64,000 nt of DNA, taken from contig CM026404.1 in assembly GCA_014843695.1 (NCBI GenBank), positions 58,787,311-58,851,310 of the forward strand, in the 5' to 3' direction. This DNA is from Archivesica marissinica (Eukaryota > Mollusca > Bivalvia > Venerida > Vesicomyidae). Of this stretch, positions 47,440 through 59,367 are shown in pieces; the stretch's first letter is position 1, and each line of letters opens with the position of its first letter. The notes under the pieces are model-generated. The model had not been told where the DNA came from. It saw only the letters and a list, made by a program, of their open reading frames with translations, and did not search any database. The position numbers and the translations under genes were made by a program.

Positions 47440-47570
47440 CCCTATCGACGTGTTCTGGACGCCAACAGTTGTATCTTATGTGGTAGAGGACGCGGTCGCA
47501 AAGCCTGCCTACGTGATAAATGCACGTGCGAAAGCATGACAGTATGTGAGGAATGCCATCTCGACAACAA
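47440..47570 (+). CDS. DUR3-like sodium:solute symporter, exon 6 of those found
   Basis: 131 bp, phases 0 and 2. The acceptor is ccttgtattatacag| and the donor is CGACAACAA|gtaagt. It encodes a hydrophilic, cysteine-rich loop beginning PYRRVLDANSCILCGRGRGR and containing CTCESMTVCEECHLD. Seven cysteines (as C..C and C.C pairs) in 43 residues suggest a metal-binding or disulfide-rich loop, a feature I recall in animal DUR3-like proteins. There is no membrane segment. Confidence 0.82.
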
Positions 47571-47589
47571 GTAAGTGACAATTATAAAA

Positions 47590-47842
47590 ACTTTTAACTT
47601 TATTTAACTTACAAGGATTGCGCAGCAAGTTCTAACAACTTATATTAATCACTCTCGTTGGCGAGGATGAAAGTGCAAATGTGGTCATTCGTGTGGGAGG
47701 AAACCGGTGTACCCGGAGAAAAACCCACATGTCCAATCTGGCGACCACCGTACCATCTCACATACTTCCTGGTCCGAGGATCGAACCCGTGTTGCATTGG
47801 TGAGAAGCGAACGCGCTAACCACTGCGCTAATCGGACAGCCA
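47590..47842 (-). mobile_element. SINE family B
   Basis: Full-length minus-strand copy starting only 20 bp after the exon donor at 47570. Confidence 0.85.
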
Positions 47843-47974
47843 AGTGACAGTTATAGATATCGTACCCATAACTATTGTGTGCAGATAGATGATAAATAAC
47901 ATAAATAATAATGGACATACATGTTACTACTACTTCAATGGTCTTGAAGGTTTATTTAGAGAAATAATGTCACG

Positions 47975-48957
47975 TATAACACACGTGTATGTGTGTATCC
48001 TTTCACCAACCATCTAACATACGTGCATGTTTGTACCCTTTTGCCAAACGTATAACGCACGTGCATGTGTGTATGCTTTCACAAACCATCTAACATACGT
48101 GCATGTTTGTACCCTTTTACCAATCGTATTACACACGTGCATGTGTGTATCCGTTCACCAAACTTCAAAACAGGTGCATGTTTGTACCCTTTTACCAAAC
48201 GTATAACATACGTGCATGTGTGTATCCTTTCACCAAACATATAACACACGTGCATGTGTGTACCCTTGCACCAAACATATAACACAATTGCACGTGTGTA
48301 CCCTTGCACCAAACATATAACACACGTGCACGTGTGTACCCTTTCACCAAACGCCTTACAACCGTGCACGTGTGTACCCTTTCACCAAACGCCTTACAAC
48401 CGTGCACGTGTGTACCCTTTCACCAAACGCCTTACAACCGTGCACGTGTGTACCCTTTCACCAAACGCCTTATACCGTGCACGTGTGTACCCTTTCACCA
48501 AATGCCTTACAACCGTGCACGTGTGTACCCTTTCACCAAACGCCTTAACCGTGCACGTGTGTACCCTTTCACCAAACGCCTTATAACCGTGCACGTGTGT
48601 ACCCTTTCACCAAACGCCTTACAACCGTACACGTGTGTACCCTTTCACCAAACGCCTTACAACCGTGCACGTGTGTACCCTTTCACCAAACGCCTTACAA
48701 CTGTGCACGTGTGTACCCTTTCACCAAACGCCTTACAACCGTGCACGTGTGTACCCTTTCACCAAACGCCTTACAACCGTGCACGTGTGTACCCTTTCAC
48801 CAAACGCCTTATAACCGTGCACGTGTGTACCCTTTCACCAAACGCCTTATAACCGTGCACGTGTGTACCCTTTCACCAAACGCCTTATAACCGTGCACGT
48901 GTGTACCCTTTCACCAAACCGCCTTACAACAGTGCACGTGTGTACCCTTTTACCAAA
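47975..48957. repeat. minisatellite, ~25 x 38 bp, with CACGTG in most units
   Basis: The core unit is accgtgcacgtgtgtaccct followed by ttcaccaaacgccttaca. The left third is diverged (acgtgcatgtttgta), the right two thirds nearly uniform. Each uniform unit carries the palindromic E-box CACGTG. The unit lacks stops in the plus frames, so long overlapping ORFs arise that are not genes. Confidence 0.95.
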
Positions 48958-49254
48958 CAGTGGGGTTTAGCTTAGTATTATTATACACTATGCAAAATAT
49001 GTTTAGCAACACATATATAAATGCTGCCATTTGTATCTATTACATAAAATGTGAACATGGCGACCATCCCAATACTACAGCAATCCAACTGTGTGCGGTC
49101 AAAACTGGCCTGGCTTGATTTCCCCGTGCAACGATACGGTGCTATGCACATGCAAAACGTATGCGTACATTGGCACATTTATTCAGTCACTCCCTAGCTT
49201 GCATGGTTTGTTTCTAGTGTGATTTTGGCTTGTTTCTAGCCCAATTTTAATTTT

Positions 49255-49590
49255 TTTTTAATTTACTTTACTGAAGATGGGAAGACGTCCTTTATTTGTC
49301 ATATATCCTTAGTATTTCAACTAATAAACAAGTGTCGTATACGATGTTTGTTGACTTAACAGAATATTGTATATATGGTCAACATCCATGCGTAATACAC
49401 CCCCGTGTATCATAACATCATTTTGGTACAGATTCACCGTTATGTCTCACATTTGTGCATGTTCGTATTTGTTTTTAGAATAATCTTATTTAAATTATCT
49501 CTAATAGACAAATCCAGGTGTTTAGTAAATACTTCAATAATAAACAAACGTCAATACAGGAACGTGGCTGACCGTTATAAGAATCCATAC
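49255..49590 (-). mobile_element. TTAA-type MITE, diverged partial copy
   Basis: Its reverse complement matches internal sequence of the MITE at 44530-45049 (ggtacagattcaccgttatg; atccatgcgtaatacac). The ends are not preserved. Confidence 0.6.
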
Positions 49591-49644
49591 TTACATACAA
49601 TACACTGTATATTATATATGTTATATTTCGGGTTTTATGCATGC

Positions 49645-49885
49645 ATCAGCCCCATTTCGGGCTATATCGCCGGCCGGCAGTTTACCCAACGACACCTTTC
49701 CTGGGCAGGCTCCAGAGGTTAACCAGTACTTGGGTGCACCAACCTCCGTAAGAAACTGCCAACTTGTTCATATAAATGAGACACGGCCTGAGCGGGGCTG
49801 GAACCCGTGACCATCAGTGATGATAGGTTACAGTGGTATACAAGTCAGCGACCTTAACCACTCGACGACGGAGGCGGACCACTGC
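49645..49885 (-). mobile_element. SINE family E (tRNA-like head)
   Basis: Minus-strand head gtcgtcgagtggttaaggtc with a long insert between anticodon arm and B box (cacgggttccagcccc), and a body with ctggagcctgcccagg. The plus-strand counterpart is at 56398-56655. Confidence 0.75.
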
Positions 49886-49963
49886 ATATTAGTGTTCAAA
49901 TTATTTCGGAATACTTTGTGCAGCAATACCATTTATATGTTAACTGAATTGTGCCATTTGTAG

Positions 49964-50126
49964 GGAGAGAAGCGCTTCATTGAAGAATCCGTTGCCTACG
50001 TATAAATGCCGGACACACGGAACATACCGGGAATACACCGATTACCTGTCACAAATGAAAAACTGGTGCTTAATCTGGGTGACCCTTGGGATATTACCGC
50101 TCACAATAATACTACATACGCTGAAG
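49964..50126 (+). CDS. DUR3-like sodium:solute symporter, exon 7 of those found
   Basis: 163 bp, phases 2 and 0. The acceptor is gtgccatttgtag| and the donor is ACGCTGAAG|gtaatc. It encodes ERSASLKNPLPTYKCRTHGT, YREYTDYLSQMKNWCLIWVT and the start of a helix LGILPLTIILHTLK. The Y.C..HG.YR.Y.D.L...KNWC pattern continues the cysteine-rich loop into the next helix as in DUR3-like proteins. The expected following exon (a helix beginning LGWLYLFMG in homologues) was not found before 60 kb. Confidence 0.88.
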
Positions 50127-50250
50127 GTAATCCATTGCATTAGTATTGTATACATTGTATGGACAAATCCAATCTCTATTGCCCAGACGATATGCTGTAA
50201 ATAGTACGTGGATCTGTTCGAATAAAGTAATCTTGTATGTAAGAAGCAAA

Positions 50251-50545
50251 TCCTTTCATCTGCGCATTTTAAAAAAGCGTTTGCTGATTAAGAGTATCGA
50301 TGCTTTCATCTGCGCATTTTAAAAAGCGTTTGCTGATTAAGTGTGTAGATGCTTTCATCGGCGCATTTTAAAAAGCGTTTGCTGATTAAGTGTGTAGATG
50401 CTTTCATCGGCGCATTTTAAAAAGCGTTTGCTGATTAAGTGTGTAGATGCTTTCATCGGCGCATTTTAAAAAGCGTTTGCTGATTAAGAGTGTGGATGCT
50501 TTCATCTGCGCATTTTAAAAAGCGTTTACTGATTAAGAGTGTCGT
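50251..50545. repeat. tandem repeat, 6 x 49-50 bp
   Basis: Units start at 50251, 50301, 50351, 50400, 50449 and 50498 with ctttcatcggcgcattttaa followed by aaagcgtttgctgattaagt. It begins 125 bp after the exon 50126 donor. Confidence 0.93.
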
Positions 50546-51499
50546 TGCAATTATTCATACAGTAATGAGACCGGAAGATAAAGGTTGCAAAATAACAAAT
50601 AAATTGCCTATTAAAAACATAGTAAAAAGTAAATACATACAGTCTGTTCATTTATATTTCCAATCTTTCATTTCTTCTGATACCACAGCCACTGTGAAGA
50701 GGTATTCAAATCAGCCTGAAACACACCAAGAATATTCAAAATATAATGTTTCACATAGCCAGTACTCACCTGTGAATAACGTCACTGTGTGTACACACTG
50801 TATTCCTCCGCTAAATTATACAGTATACCAACCTTCAGTTTGCAATGGTCTGAATTTTTATACCAAATCTTTTCTACACATCAACTAGTCTGAAGTATTC
50901 TCAAATCACATAATTTCTCAAAAAACACATGAAATTGCATTTTTACCAAAAAGAAAAAATTACTATATTAGTTACTGGAACTACATTAGACCGCGTATGA
51001 ACTTATGCCTATTTACGTATGTACAACCTAAAGGAGGGAACTACTACATACACTATTATCTGAACATATTCACCGCCGATTTATTATTATACTGAGCCCG
51101 CGACTTCCTATTTACTGGACAAGTCGATGTACGTCCACTAACTAAGAAGAAATCAATGTTTTAATACTTCAATAATGTATGTTGTTTACTGAATTAGTGT
51201 AAGACATTTGTATTCATGTTCTCTCGATTGATTTGATGTCATTTCGTTCATTAGGGAAGTCCATAAAACACATGTGACAGGAAGTGAATAAATGAGTCAA
51301 ATTGGGTTATTGTCGATGATGAGCTGATGTAATAGCTTGCTGGACGAACATATTCTGAAATCTGGACCGATACATGTATTATGACATCAGCGAATCATAG
51401 CAATATTTATGGCACCCATTGTCGGATAAAACTGGATAAATTAATGACGAAATCTAAGAAATCCGTGGTTTTGTAATTTACATTGACGATAGAAAATTC
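50546..51499. other. unassigned stretch
   Basis: An ORF to 50888 continues out of the array with no recognised motif. No exon is supported. Confidence 0.35.
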
Positions 51500-51740
51500 G
51501 TGGAAGTCGTGATAGCGCAATAGAAGCGCGTTCGCTTCATGTGCTAAAGGCCCATAGTTCGAGCCCTGCTGAAGCCGTTACGATTGTGCCCTTAGGCAAG
51601 CAAGGCATTTAAATTCCACATTGCCTATTCTCTCTACTTCATGGCGATGTATTCCACCAGAAATGAGGTCTCGAATGTGATTAATATCAGTTGAAAGAAC
51701 TTGATTCGCAATCAAGCTAAACTAAATTTGTATAAACATA
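51500..51740 (+). mobile_element. SINE family C
   Basis: Full-length plus-strand copy: gtggaagtcgtgatagcgca to cgcaatcaagctaaactaaa. Confidence 0.83.
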
Positions 51741-52435
51741 TAAAATTCAGCATTCGAATAATAATCGGAACTGTAAAATAGCTTCAAATAGATGGATACC
51801 AAAGCAGATCAAATGCTATTAATATACATGTTAATTGCATGCATACACATAACCAAACTTTGAAAAAAATGTATGTCTAGCATTACAGCTCTGTATCAAA
51901 AACAATATTTCTAGTAATCAAGTACTCACTTTCATGAACATGCACCACAAATTCGACCGTATATATTTCTGTCAAAATGTAGTCTTAAGATAACCTTTGA
52001 AGATGATTAAGCTTATATTAATATCAGTATTTACTGAATCTAATGTATATCAGCTAACGACAATTATACTACATTAGGGTATGATTGAACCACACCGTGA
52101 AATTGCTTTCTACAATGTTCGTAGTCATGGCGACAAAGTGCTAATAAAATTTTATTTCTTTAATGGTATAGCTATGAACATATATAGCAGTCATTGACCT
52201 TTAAAGCGCCAACAATCTACATTGTACGATTATATAATCAACATTCTTAGAGTACGAAAAATAAATCCATGAATTCATTTTTCGGATTGTCTTAAATATA
52301 CACCATATTCGGACATGAGTATTTCGGATGACATACAACCTATGACATATACTAACATTGAACGATGTGTTTGTTTGTGGGATATTTAAGCTCACACAGA
52401 CAGCTTAGGTCATATGGCGACTATCCAGCTATTAT
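51741..52435. other. unassigned stretch
   Basis: AT-rich, nothing recognised. Confidence 0.4.
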
Positions 52436-52682
52436 AGGTTGTCCGATTAGCGCAGTGGTTAGCGCGCTCGCTTCTCACCAATGCAACCCGGGTTTTATCC
52501 TCGAACCGGGAAGTGTGTGAGATGGTACGGTGGTCGCCAGCTCGGACAGATGTGTTTTCGCCGGGTACTCCGGTTTCCTCCCACACGAATAACCACATAT
52601 GCTTTCATCCGCGCCAAACGAGAGTGATTAATACAAGTTGTTACAACTTGCTTCGCAATCGTTGTAAAATAAATAAAGTTTT
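52436..52682 (+). mobile_element. SINE family B
   Basis: Full-length plus-strand copy with a near-consensus head (gtccgattagcgcagtggtt) and tail. Confidence 0.86.
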
Positions 52683-52689
52683 AATCTAT

Positions 52690-52880
52690 TATTGGCGTAC
52701 GGATGACCCAGGATGGCTCATCAGCAATATTTCAGGCACGGACGGGCACCCGGGAAAAACATCCGTAAGCAAGCTGGATAGATTCCTAACATGAATAAAG
52801 TTGGCAACCCCATTGGAATTCACTACCGTGGTGAGTGGCAGATGATACGACTGTAACCACTCGACCACTGACCCCCCCCC
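52690..52880 (-). mobile_element. SINE family D-like remnant
   Basis: Minus-strand head gtggtcgagtggttacagtc, B box region gtgaattccaatgg, and the body gacgggcacccgggaaa shared with 720-910. Ends beside a C run. Confidence 0.6.
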
Positions 52881-53156
52881 CTTACTTTGAAGAATAAACA
52901 CTGCAGTTTATGTTATTGATTTCTTCAATTCGTTGTTTAATCTGATGACGCTTAGCTGCTATAGCTTCTGACAATTTGTCTTCAAATTCATGTACTGGGA
53001 TTTACTTTATTCGTCTCTGTTGTCATAGCAACAAACATGCAAGCAAAGCTTCGATGTCTTAATATCCTAGCTATAAATACAACTAATGTAATGCTGCAAA
53101 TGCACAGTGTAATATCGTTTATTACATTTGTGAAATCCAAGTTAACTATTGCACTA

Positions 53157-53391
53157 ATAGTGGTTAGCACACTCGCTTCTCACCAATGTAACCCGGGTTT
53201 GATCCTTGGACCGGGAAGTATGTGAGATGGTACGGTGGTCGCCAGATCGGACAGGTGGGGTTTCTCCGGGTACACGGGTTTCCTCCCACACGAATGACCA
53301 CATATACGCTTCCATCCACGCCAACGAGAGTGGTTAATATAAGTTGTTAGAACTTGCTTCGCAATCGTTGTAAAATAAATAAAGTTTTAAA
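53157..53391 (+). mobile_element. SINE family B, head truncated
   Basis: Starts inside the A box (agtggttagcacactcgctt). Body and tail are otherwise intact. Confidence 0.82.
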
Positions 53392-53516
53392 TTGCACGAA
53401 TGCATCAACCGAATCTGTTATTACAGTAGCAATCTGATTGGTTCTATATTTCTATTTTCAATCTACTTGGTTTTTCAAGGCATGGTGAATTTTTGTAAAC
53501 ATGGGCCATGCGTACA

Positions 53517-53590
53517 TTAAAGCGACACTACATCATTGGAAAAAGCAAATTTCTACAGAATGTAATTTCCTATAATATCATATCATTTTG
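53517..53590 (-). mobile_element. TTAA-type MITE, terminal fragment
   Basis: TTAA followed by agcgacactacatcattgg and the subterminal agaatgtaatttcctataat, matching one end of the MITE at 44530. Similarity stops near 53590. Confidence 0.65.
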
Positions 53591-54016
53591 ACGTATTCGA
53601 TGTGTCTGCTCGAAAATATATCAAATCAATGAATCAACGCATGTGCATACATGCACGAATTTCTCGTGCACGCCTAAACCATGGCTTTCACTTAATCGGA
53701 AGTGAATGTCATTTGGTGCACACAAAGTACGGGTGCACGCCTTTCACGATTGTAGAATGTTTACCCGACATGTACATGATAATGTAATGATTTCCGCTGG
53801 ACACAGAAACTAAAGAGACCGCTACATATAATTTGCGTAATTATTGGCCTCAAGTATAGTACAATATTTCATATCAAAAGCTAAACGTTTTGATCCACTG
53901 TAGTTCATATTTACTAAAGTCTCTGCAAATTCCCTGAACTTGTGTCATTCATAAATAATAACAATTATGACCATATACATGAAACAAAATCTTGGATAAT
54001 CATGAATTATAATTAA
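53591..54016. other. unassigned stretch
   Basis: No gene or known repeat. Confidence 0.35.
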
Positions 54017-54214
54017 GAAATAATAAGTATCAACCGTGGTATATCGCAGAATAACCCGTGGTATATCGCAGAATAACCCGTGGTATATCGCAGAATAACC
54101 CGTGGTATATCGCAGAATAACCCGTGGTATATCGCAGAATAACCCGAGTTTGTCGTTCTTATGCGTAGAAATATATCACTCAGGTCGAATACCACGGTTG
54201 ATACTTATTATTTC
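54017..54214. repeat. inverted repeat enclosing a 22-bp tandem array
   Basis: A 26-bp arm (54017-54042) is perfectly repeated in inverse at 54189-54214. Between them cgcagaataacccgtggtat is repeated about five times (54033-54143). The same tandem word occurs once more near 54614, outside the arms. Confidence 0.85.
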
Positions 54215-55175
54215 GATTTTAACACGACTTACTTCTAATAATTTTAGACGAGAATCAATTTTTTTATTCTTCAAACACCGTGGTACTCCGCTGGATTTGG
54301 CTTCGAAATTTCCTCCCGCGTAAGGGGTGATGACGTTATTTTTTATGGAAAATATCAATCTAGTGCATAAATGAACAAAAGTTGTAACTGATCAATAATT
54401 TTATTTATTTTGTCAAATAAAACTGTACAGAATAGTAACTGAACCGTTACTTAACAGAAAAACAAGACGGACACGAGATTATCTGATTCTAAAAATAGCT
54501 CACTTCCGCGAATTCCCACGGTAGTATTTACAAACATCACGTGACTTTCATTCTTAAAACTTTAAATGGAATAGCCAAAACACGGTGCGCGCGCAGCATA
54601 GTTCAAGGTAGGTATATCGCAGAATAACCCGAGGTAGATTTTACTCTAGAAGTCTGTATGTTATTAGCTGGGTCGTGTTAGAATAATTAATATACATTGG
54701 TGAACAGAATATACAGTCTCTTGCACAACAATGACCCACTTATCTTCCGCTTCCCGTCATTCTTATCTTACCTGTTCCTTTCTACTTCTGTTAATGCTCT
54801 GTTATTAAAACACTCTCGTGACGTCATACCTTTGTACTTGCAGTCCATTATTATTAATATTGGACTGGTGTCAAAAGGCAAGAGTAGTATAGTAAATCCT
54901 ACGCGTACATGTACGAAATTAACAATTTCAATTAGTAGGATCTTGTTATATAAATGTGTCTTAAGTAAGATATAAGCCTCAAACGGATCCAATATGTAAA
55001 ATATGTGTACTGTCTTCGACGCTACGCGCCACACACAGTCCAATATTTTACAAATTGGATCGTTTTCGACTTATATCCTATACTTATGTTATATTTAATG
55101 AATAACGACTTAGCATATAACATTATTCCACCACTTAGTATGCTTTCGTCTCAACCATGTTGATACTGCATACTA
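54215..55175. other. unassigned stretch
   Basis: No gene recognised. 54280-54300 carries another caccgtggtac word related to the adjacent inverted repeat. Confidence 0.35.
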
Positions 55176-55179
55176 TTAA

Positions 55180-55693
55180 AGCGACATTACATCGCAAAAA
55201 GCAAACATAATGCATTTTCTGACGTATAAAGGCATTGCTACTACAAATTCTTCCAAATGCATTCGAACATGGATTCACTAAACAGGGTTTTAGTGGTCTA
55301 CACATTTTCAAAATTGAAAGTAGGATTTCATAATTATAACGGCCATCCATGCTCCCGAATTGACGTGTGTTTGTCATTGGAGTCAATACTTAGCGCGTGG
55401 TACTGTCGTTTAGAGATAATTTAGCCTACAAGTAAATATACCTATGCACAAATGTTAGATATAACGGTAAATCTGTAACATAAATCGTGTTATTCAAGAT
55501 ATTCGCGTTGTATTACGCATGAATGTCGACCCTATTTACATTATTTTGTTATGTCAACAAATCGCGTATACGACGTTTGTGTATTAGTTGAAATACTCAG
55601 ATTCTGTGGCAAATATACGGGGAAAAAATTATACCATATAATAAGGAAATTACATTCTGTAGAAAATTGCGTTTTCACTGATGTAGTGTCGCT
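55180..55693. mobile_element. TTAA-flanked MITE, copy 2
   Basis: 514 bp between TTAA (55176-55179 and 55694-55697), with TIRs agcgacattacatc and, from the other end, agcgacactacatc. It aligns end to end with the copy at 44530-45049 in the same orientation. Confidence 0.85.
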
Positions 55694-55697
55694 TTAA

Positions 55698-56397
55698 TAA
55701 TAATGTGTATGCACATGATGAAATAAAATATTGCTTAAACCAATGGTAACAATACATATTGATAGTCCGAGAGATGAACATTGAAGTAAATAATTCATAC
55801 ATTTCAATTGCACTTGATCGTACAGTCCGCCATGTTGTATTTTGTACGGTACTGTACGGTATGCAGAATGTAAGGGAATAACTACATTGATGAAAGCAAC
55901 CGCAATGATATTGCAGAATTATTTGTCTCCTGTGTATGCATCAATGAATGCACTTGTGTCAACTTATACAGTTATATAGATAATGGCATTTGTACTGCTG
56001 ATATGAAACAATGTTTCTGGGAAACACAAGTTTTCAGGTAAAAGTTAATTCGCTTATCTCGTGGAATCAGAATGCTGACAAAGCCTTCACAGAAGTAATT
56101 GGATTAGAACGTTGCCTCAGCTATTTGACTACGAGTTAAAATTGCTTGGTTGCACCAATAGACATCACCTTAAATCAAGAATAAATTATAAACTTAATAT
56201 ATGAAAATGTATAAAATTAGCACACGAACTACTTTTGTAAGCCAGCTATTTAATCGAAAAAGCATGCAACGAGTGCAAGTCTCCGTGGTCGAGTGGCCCT
56301 GTAACAAAACACGCCACGCGTAAAGTTTAAACGGGACTTTGAACTTTGAAGCGGTTATCAGTTTGTTTTGGGTAATACCCCCACTTGAACTTTTTGT
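55698..56397. other. unassigned stretch
   Basis: Near 56280 a partial tRNA-like word (ctccgtggtcgagtggc) suggests another family E fragment. Confidence 0.35.
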
Positions 56398-56655
56398 TGA
56401 AAGCCTTAGCATCCATGATCGAGTGGTTACGGTCGCTGACTTGTATACCACTGTAACCTATCATCTCTGATGGTCACGGGTTCGAGCCCCGCTCAGACCG
56501 TGTCTCATTTATATGAAAATGTTGGCAGTTTCTTACGGAGGTTGGTGCACCAAGTACTCGTTAACCGCTGGAGCCTGTCCAGGAAAGATGTTGTTAGGTA
56601 AACTGCCCGTCGCTCAAATGAGAAACCGGTAGCGACGTTAAATAAACTTAAATAT
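56398..56655 (+). mobile_element. SINE family E
   Basis: Head atccatgatcgagtggttac, B box cacgggttcgagcccc, a body, and the tail gaaaccggtagcgacgttaa ataaac. This tail is nearly the same as that of family A. Confidence 0.78.
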
Positions 56656-57059
56656 AAAAGAGTGCAAGTTTACAGCTAGGCACACATATCAAACTGTTTT
56701 TTCCTGGATGAAAAACCAACTGTATGAGGTCCTGCTAGAATGTTTACATGATAATATTGACCGTGTATTGGGGTAGATATCATTGTATTAGATACAATGT
56801 ATTCTGTTTCTGGTATCAGCTCTATATGTATAATGAATAACACTGGCAATAGCAAGTATCTAACGTATAAGGGATACACTCAACAGACTCGTTATCACTT
56901 TGGAATAGTTTGATGAAAAAGGTTTATATTGTATAAAACAAATAGGGTCAGGTGGGAACCAAAAACATACATATTATCTATCCCTTTTCCGCCGTTTAAG
57001 GAATATAAATTAGAAATAGTATACTATTTATTATAGTTTATTATAATCATATGCTTGTG

Positions 57060-57200
57060 TGCAGGCTGATAGGCAATCGCTAACCATTATTTAACTAGCC
57101 GGCGGCTCACCAACCGGTCATATCAGTATGAACCACTGACGAGATTCGAACCTTCGACATCCCGCTGCGTAGGCGGACGCCTTAACCACTAGGCCACGGA
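57060..57200 (-). mobile_element. SINE family F
   Basis: Minus-strand head gtccgtggcctagtggttaa, anticodon loop ctacgca (ACG), B box aaggttcgaatctc, then gagccgccggctagttaaat. The 3' acceptor half does not pair with the 5' half, so this is not a working tRNA-Arg gene. Confidence 0.68.
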
Positions 57201-57501
57201 CATAGTTATATAACAATGTACTATATTGATTATACATAATAAGACTAATCACAACGCGTAGTCCAACTTGTGTCCCATATACGTACTTTTGTCCGGATTA
57301 GGATACCAATCAGTCAAAAATCTTTTTAAAGTAACGGAACTGAAATGTTTCCCCAAATAATAAAAATGTTTATCCGAAGGGACTGAACTGAAACAACATT
57401 GGACGACATATATGCGACAGATACCGGCGGACATAATGACCCCTATGTATCATGCTATGCAGGCTATACTAGAATATTTAATATTTAATATTAATAATAT
57501 T

Positions 57502-57740
57502 AATATTTATTCAGGAATGGCAATAATATGAAGTTGTCCTCCGTAAATAGACACGATGTAGAATATTTATTCAGGAATGCCAATACTATGAAGTTGTCCT
57601 CCGTAGATAGACACGATGTAGAATATTTATTCAGGATGCCAATAATATGAAGTTGTCCTCCGTAGATAGACACGATGTAGAATATTTATTCAGGGATGCC
57701 AATACTATGAAGTTGACCTCCGTAGATAGACATGATGTAA
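57502..57740. repeat. tandem repeat, 4 x 59-60 bp
   Basis: Units start at 57502, 57562, 57622 and 57681 with aatatttattcaggaatg and contain gaagttgtcctccgtagat. Confidence 0.93.
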
Positions 57741-57943
57741 AATCTAAGAAAATAATGAACATAACATGTAGAACATGCAATATAGGATCTATCTAATTTA
57801 TCATATACACAAAATCATCTAATAAATAATGTAAAAAATAAAAAAATAATGTAAAGTTTACAAAACCCACCAGAAATGTTCAAGTGTATATAGCCACGAA
57901 AAGCAGTGGTTTTATGAAGTTGCATGAGAAAAAGCAATCATAT

Positions 57944-58182
57944 GTGTGTGTTTTACGTTTATTTATCGTCGCTACCGGTTGGCCATATTGAGCGACGCCT
58001 CCTAAGAGATTAGTCATTTTTAGATGTTTGGAGGATAGTGCAGTGATACAGACAGACACCAATATTGAGTCTCCTCTGGTTCTTTTGCGTGCACGGTGTA
58101 CAGCACCGAAACGAAACCTCGGTTTAAAGTCCCATCTGAAAGACTGTATTGCCAGTCCAGCGTGTTACCAGATCCGTCTGTG
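57944..58182 (-). mobile_element. SINE family A with internal deletion
   Basis: Minus-strand copy in which the B-box half of the head is deleted (gaaagactgtattgccagtc). Confidence 0.8.
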
Positions 58183-58669
58183 CTTTAACTTGTGCCAATC
58201 GTGAACGCTATTAAGTCATTCCGTATAATTGCTAACCTGAGCTGACAACTATTCTAGTTGAAATAGTAGTATGTACAAATACAATAATAAAAAAGATGTA
58301 TTTGTCGTCGCTGTATGATCGAACCTCATCGTCACAAAAACGATTACAATCATGAGCGCCTGCAGGCCGGGTGCAGCTACTAATGGCCTGGAATACCCAC
58401 TAGAGTATCCAGTCCAATCATGCACTCAGTAGGAACCCTATTAATTGTTTTATTGTTGATTATAGAGCTTCAGGAATGACGAACAATCAGATAGAATTCC
58501 AGCGTACATTATTGTAAATAGCCATGCGGTATTTTAAAAACGTAATTGCTGTAACCAAAGGCAATTACCAGCGAGATTAAATTTCATAATTCCGCTGCTT
58601 TTGGCATTCGACTAGCATTTGTATCTCGCCGAAAAGTGTTCATGGTTCGATGTAATGTACACAAATATA
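58183..58669. other. unassigned stretch
   Basis: No gene recognised. Confidence 0.35.
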
Positions 58670-58820
58670 GAACAGAACAGAATAGAACAGAACAGAAGTT
58701 TATTTAGAAGTATACATATGTAACCCAGGTGAGCACAACATGCAGCCATTCCGGGACTTGAACCCGGGACCTCTCGCTTACTTATCTCGATTGACTGAGC
58801 TAACCAGACTGCCTACATAC
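58670..58820 (-). mobile_element. SINE family H (tRNA-like head, TTCTG tail)
   Basis: Minus-strand head aggcagtctggttagctcag, B box cgggttcaagtcccgg, a short body, and a simple tail of ttctgttctg repeats (58670-58695 on the plus strand). The T-arm is well formed. Confidence 0.65.
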
Positions 58821-59367
58821 CACCTCACATATTGGGTTAATATACACGCCCTTACACATATAGTACATAGTCATAATTAGTTACGTATTATACATACTAT
58901 TTACACCAGATCATTTTTTCGTTTCGTTAGGTTTTTGCCATACAGGGTTGATAGCTTAGACTGACAATTTGATCTGTGTAACATCCACTTGGTGTCTGTT
59001 CCGAGGAGTGTATCACAGCTGTGGCGATATCTTGTTGGTAGAGTTTGACTCTATCACTTGAAATATACTCTGTAATGCAGCCCTTGGAAGCAGATTATAT
59101 TTGGAGTGTTCTAACTTGCCATAAATTGACCAGCATATATTTGTCTCTGAATGTTTATATGCCTAAGTTATTATTTCAATTAACGTTTAAATGCTATTCG
59201 TCCGTGAAGATGGAATAAATGGCATGTGAACCATTCCTACAGGTGATTGAGTAGTAGATACCGATTCAATCGGATTGGTACATACATGTATACGCTGTCA
59301 TATTGATATATATGAAAGATACAATTTAGTTACTTCTGCATATCACGCAACATTATAATATTGGTGT
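58821..59367. other. unassigned stretch
   Basis: No gene recognised. Confidence 0.35.

Noticed and set aside
48254..48890. Overlapping plus-strand ORFs of up to 182 codons
   Set aside because: The same artefact from the 38-bp minisatellite.
50490..50888. 132-codon ORF after the transporter exon
   Set aside because: Begins inside a tandem repeat, starts with a non-ATG codon, and shows no motif or splice-site support.
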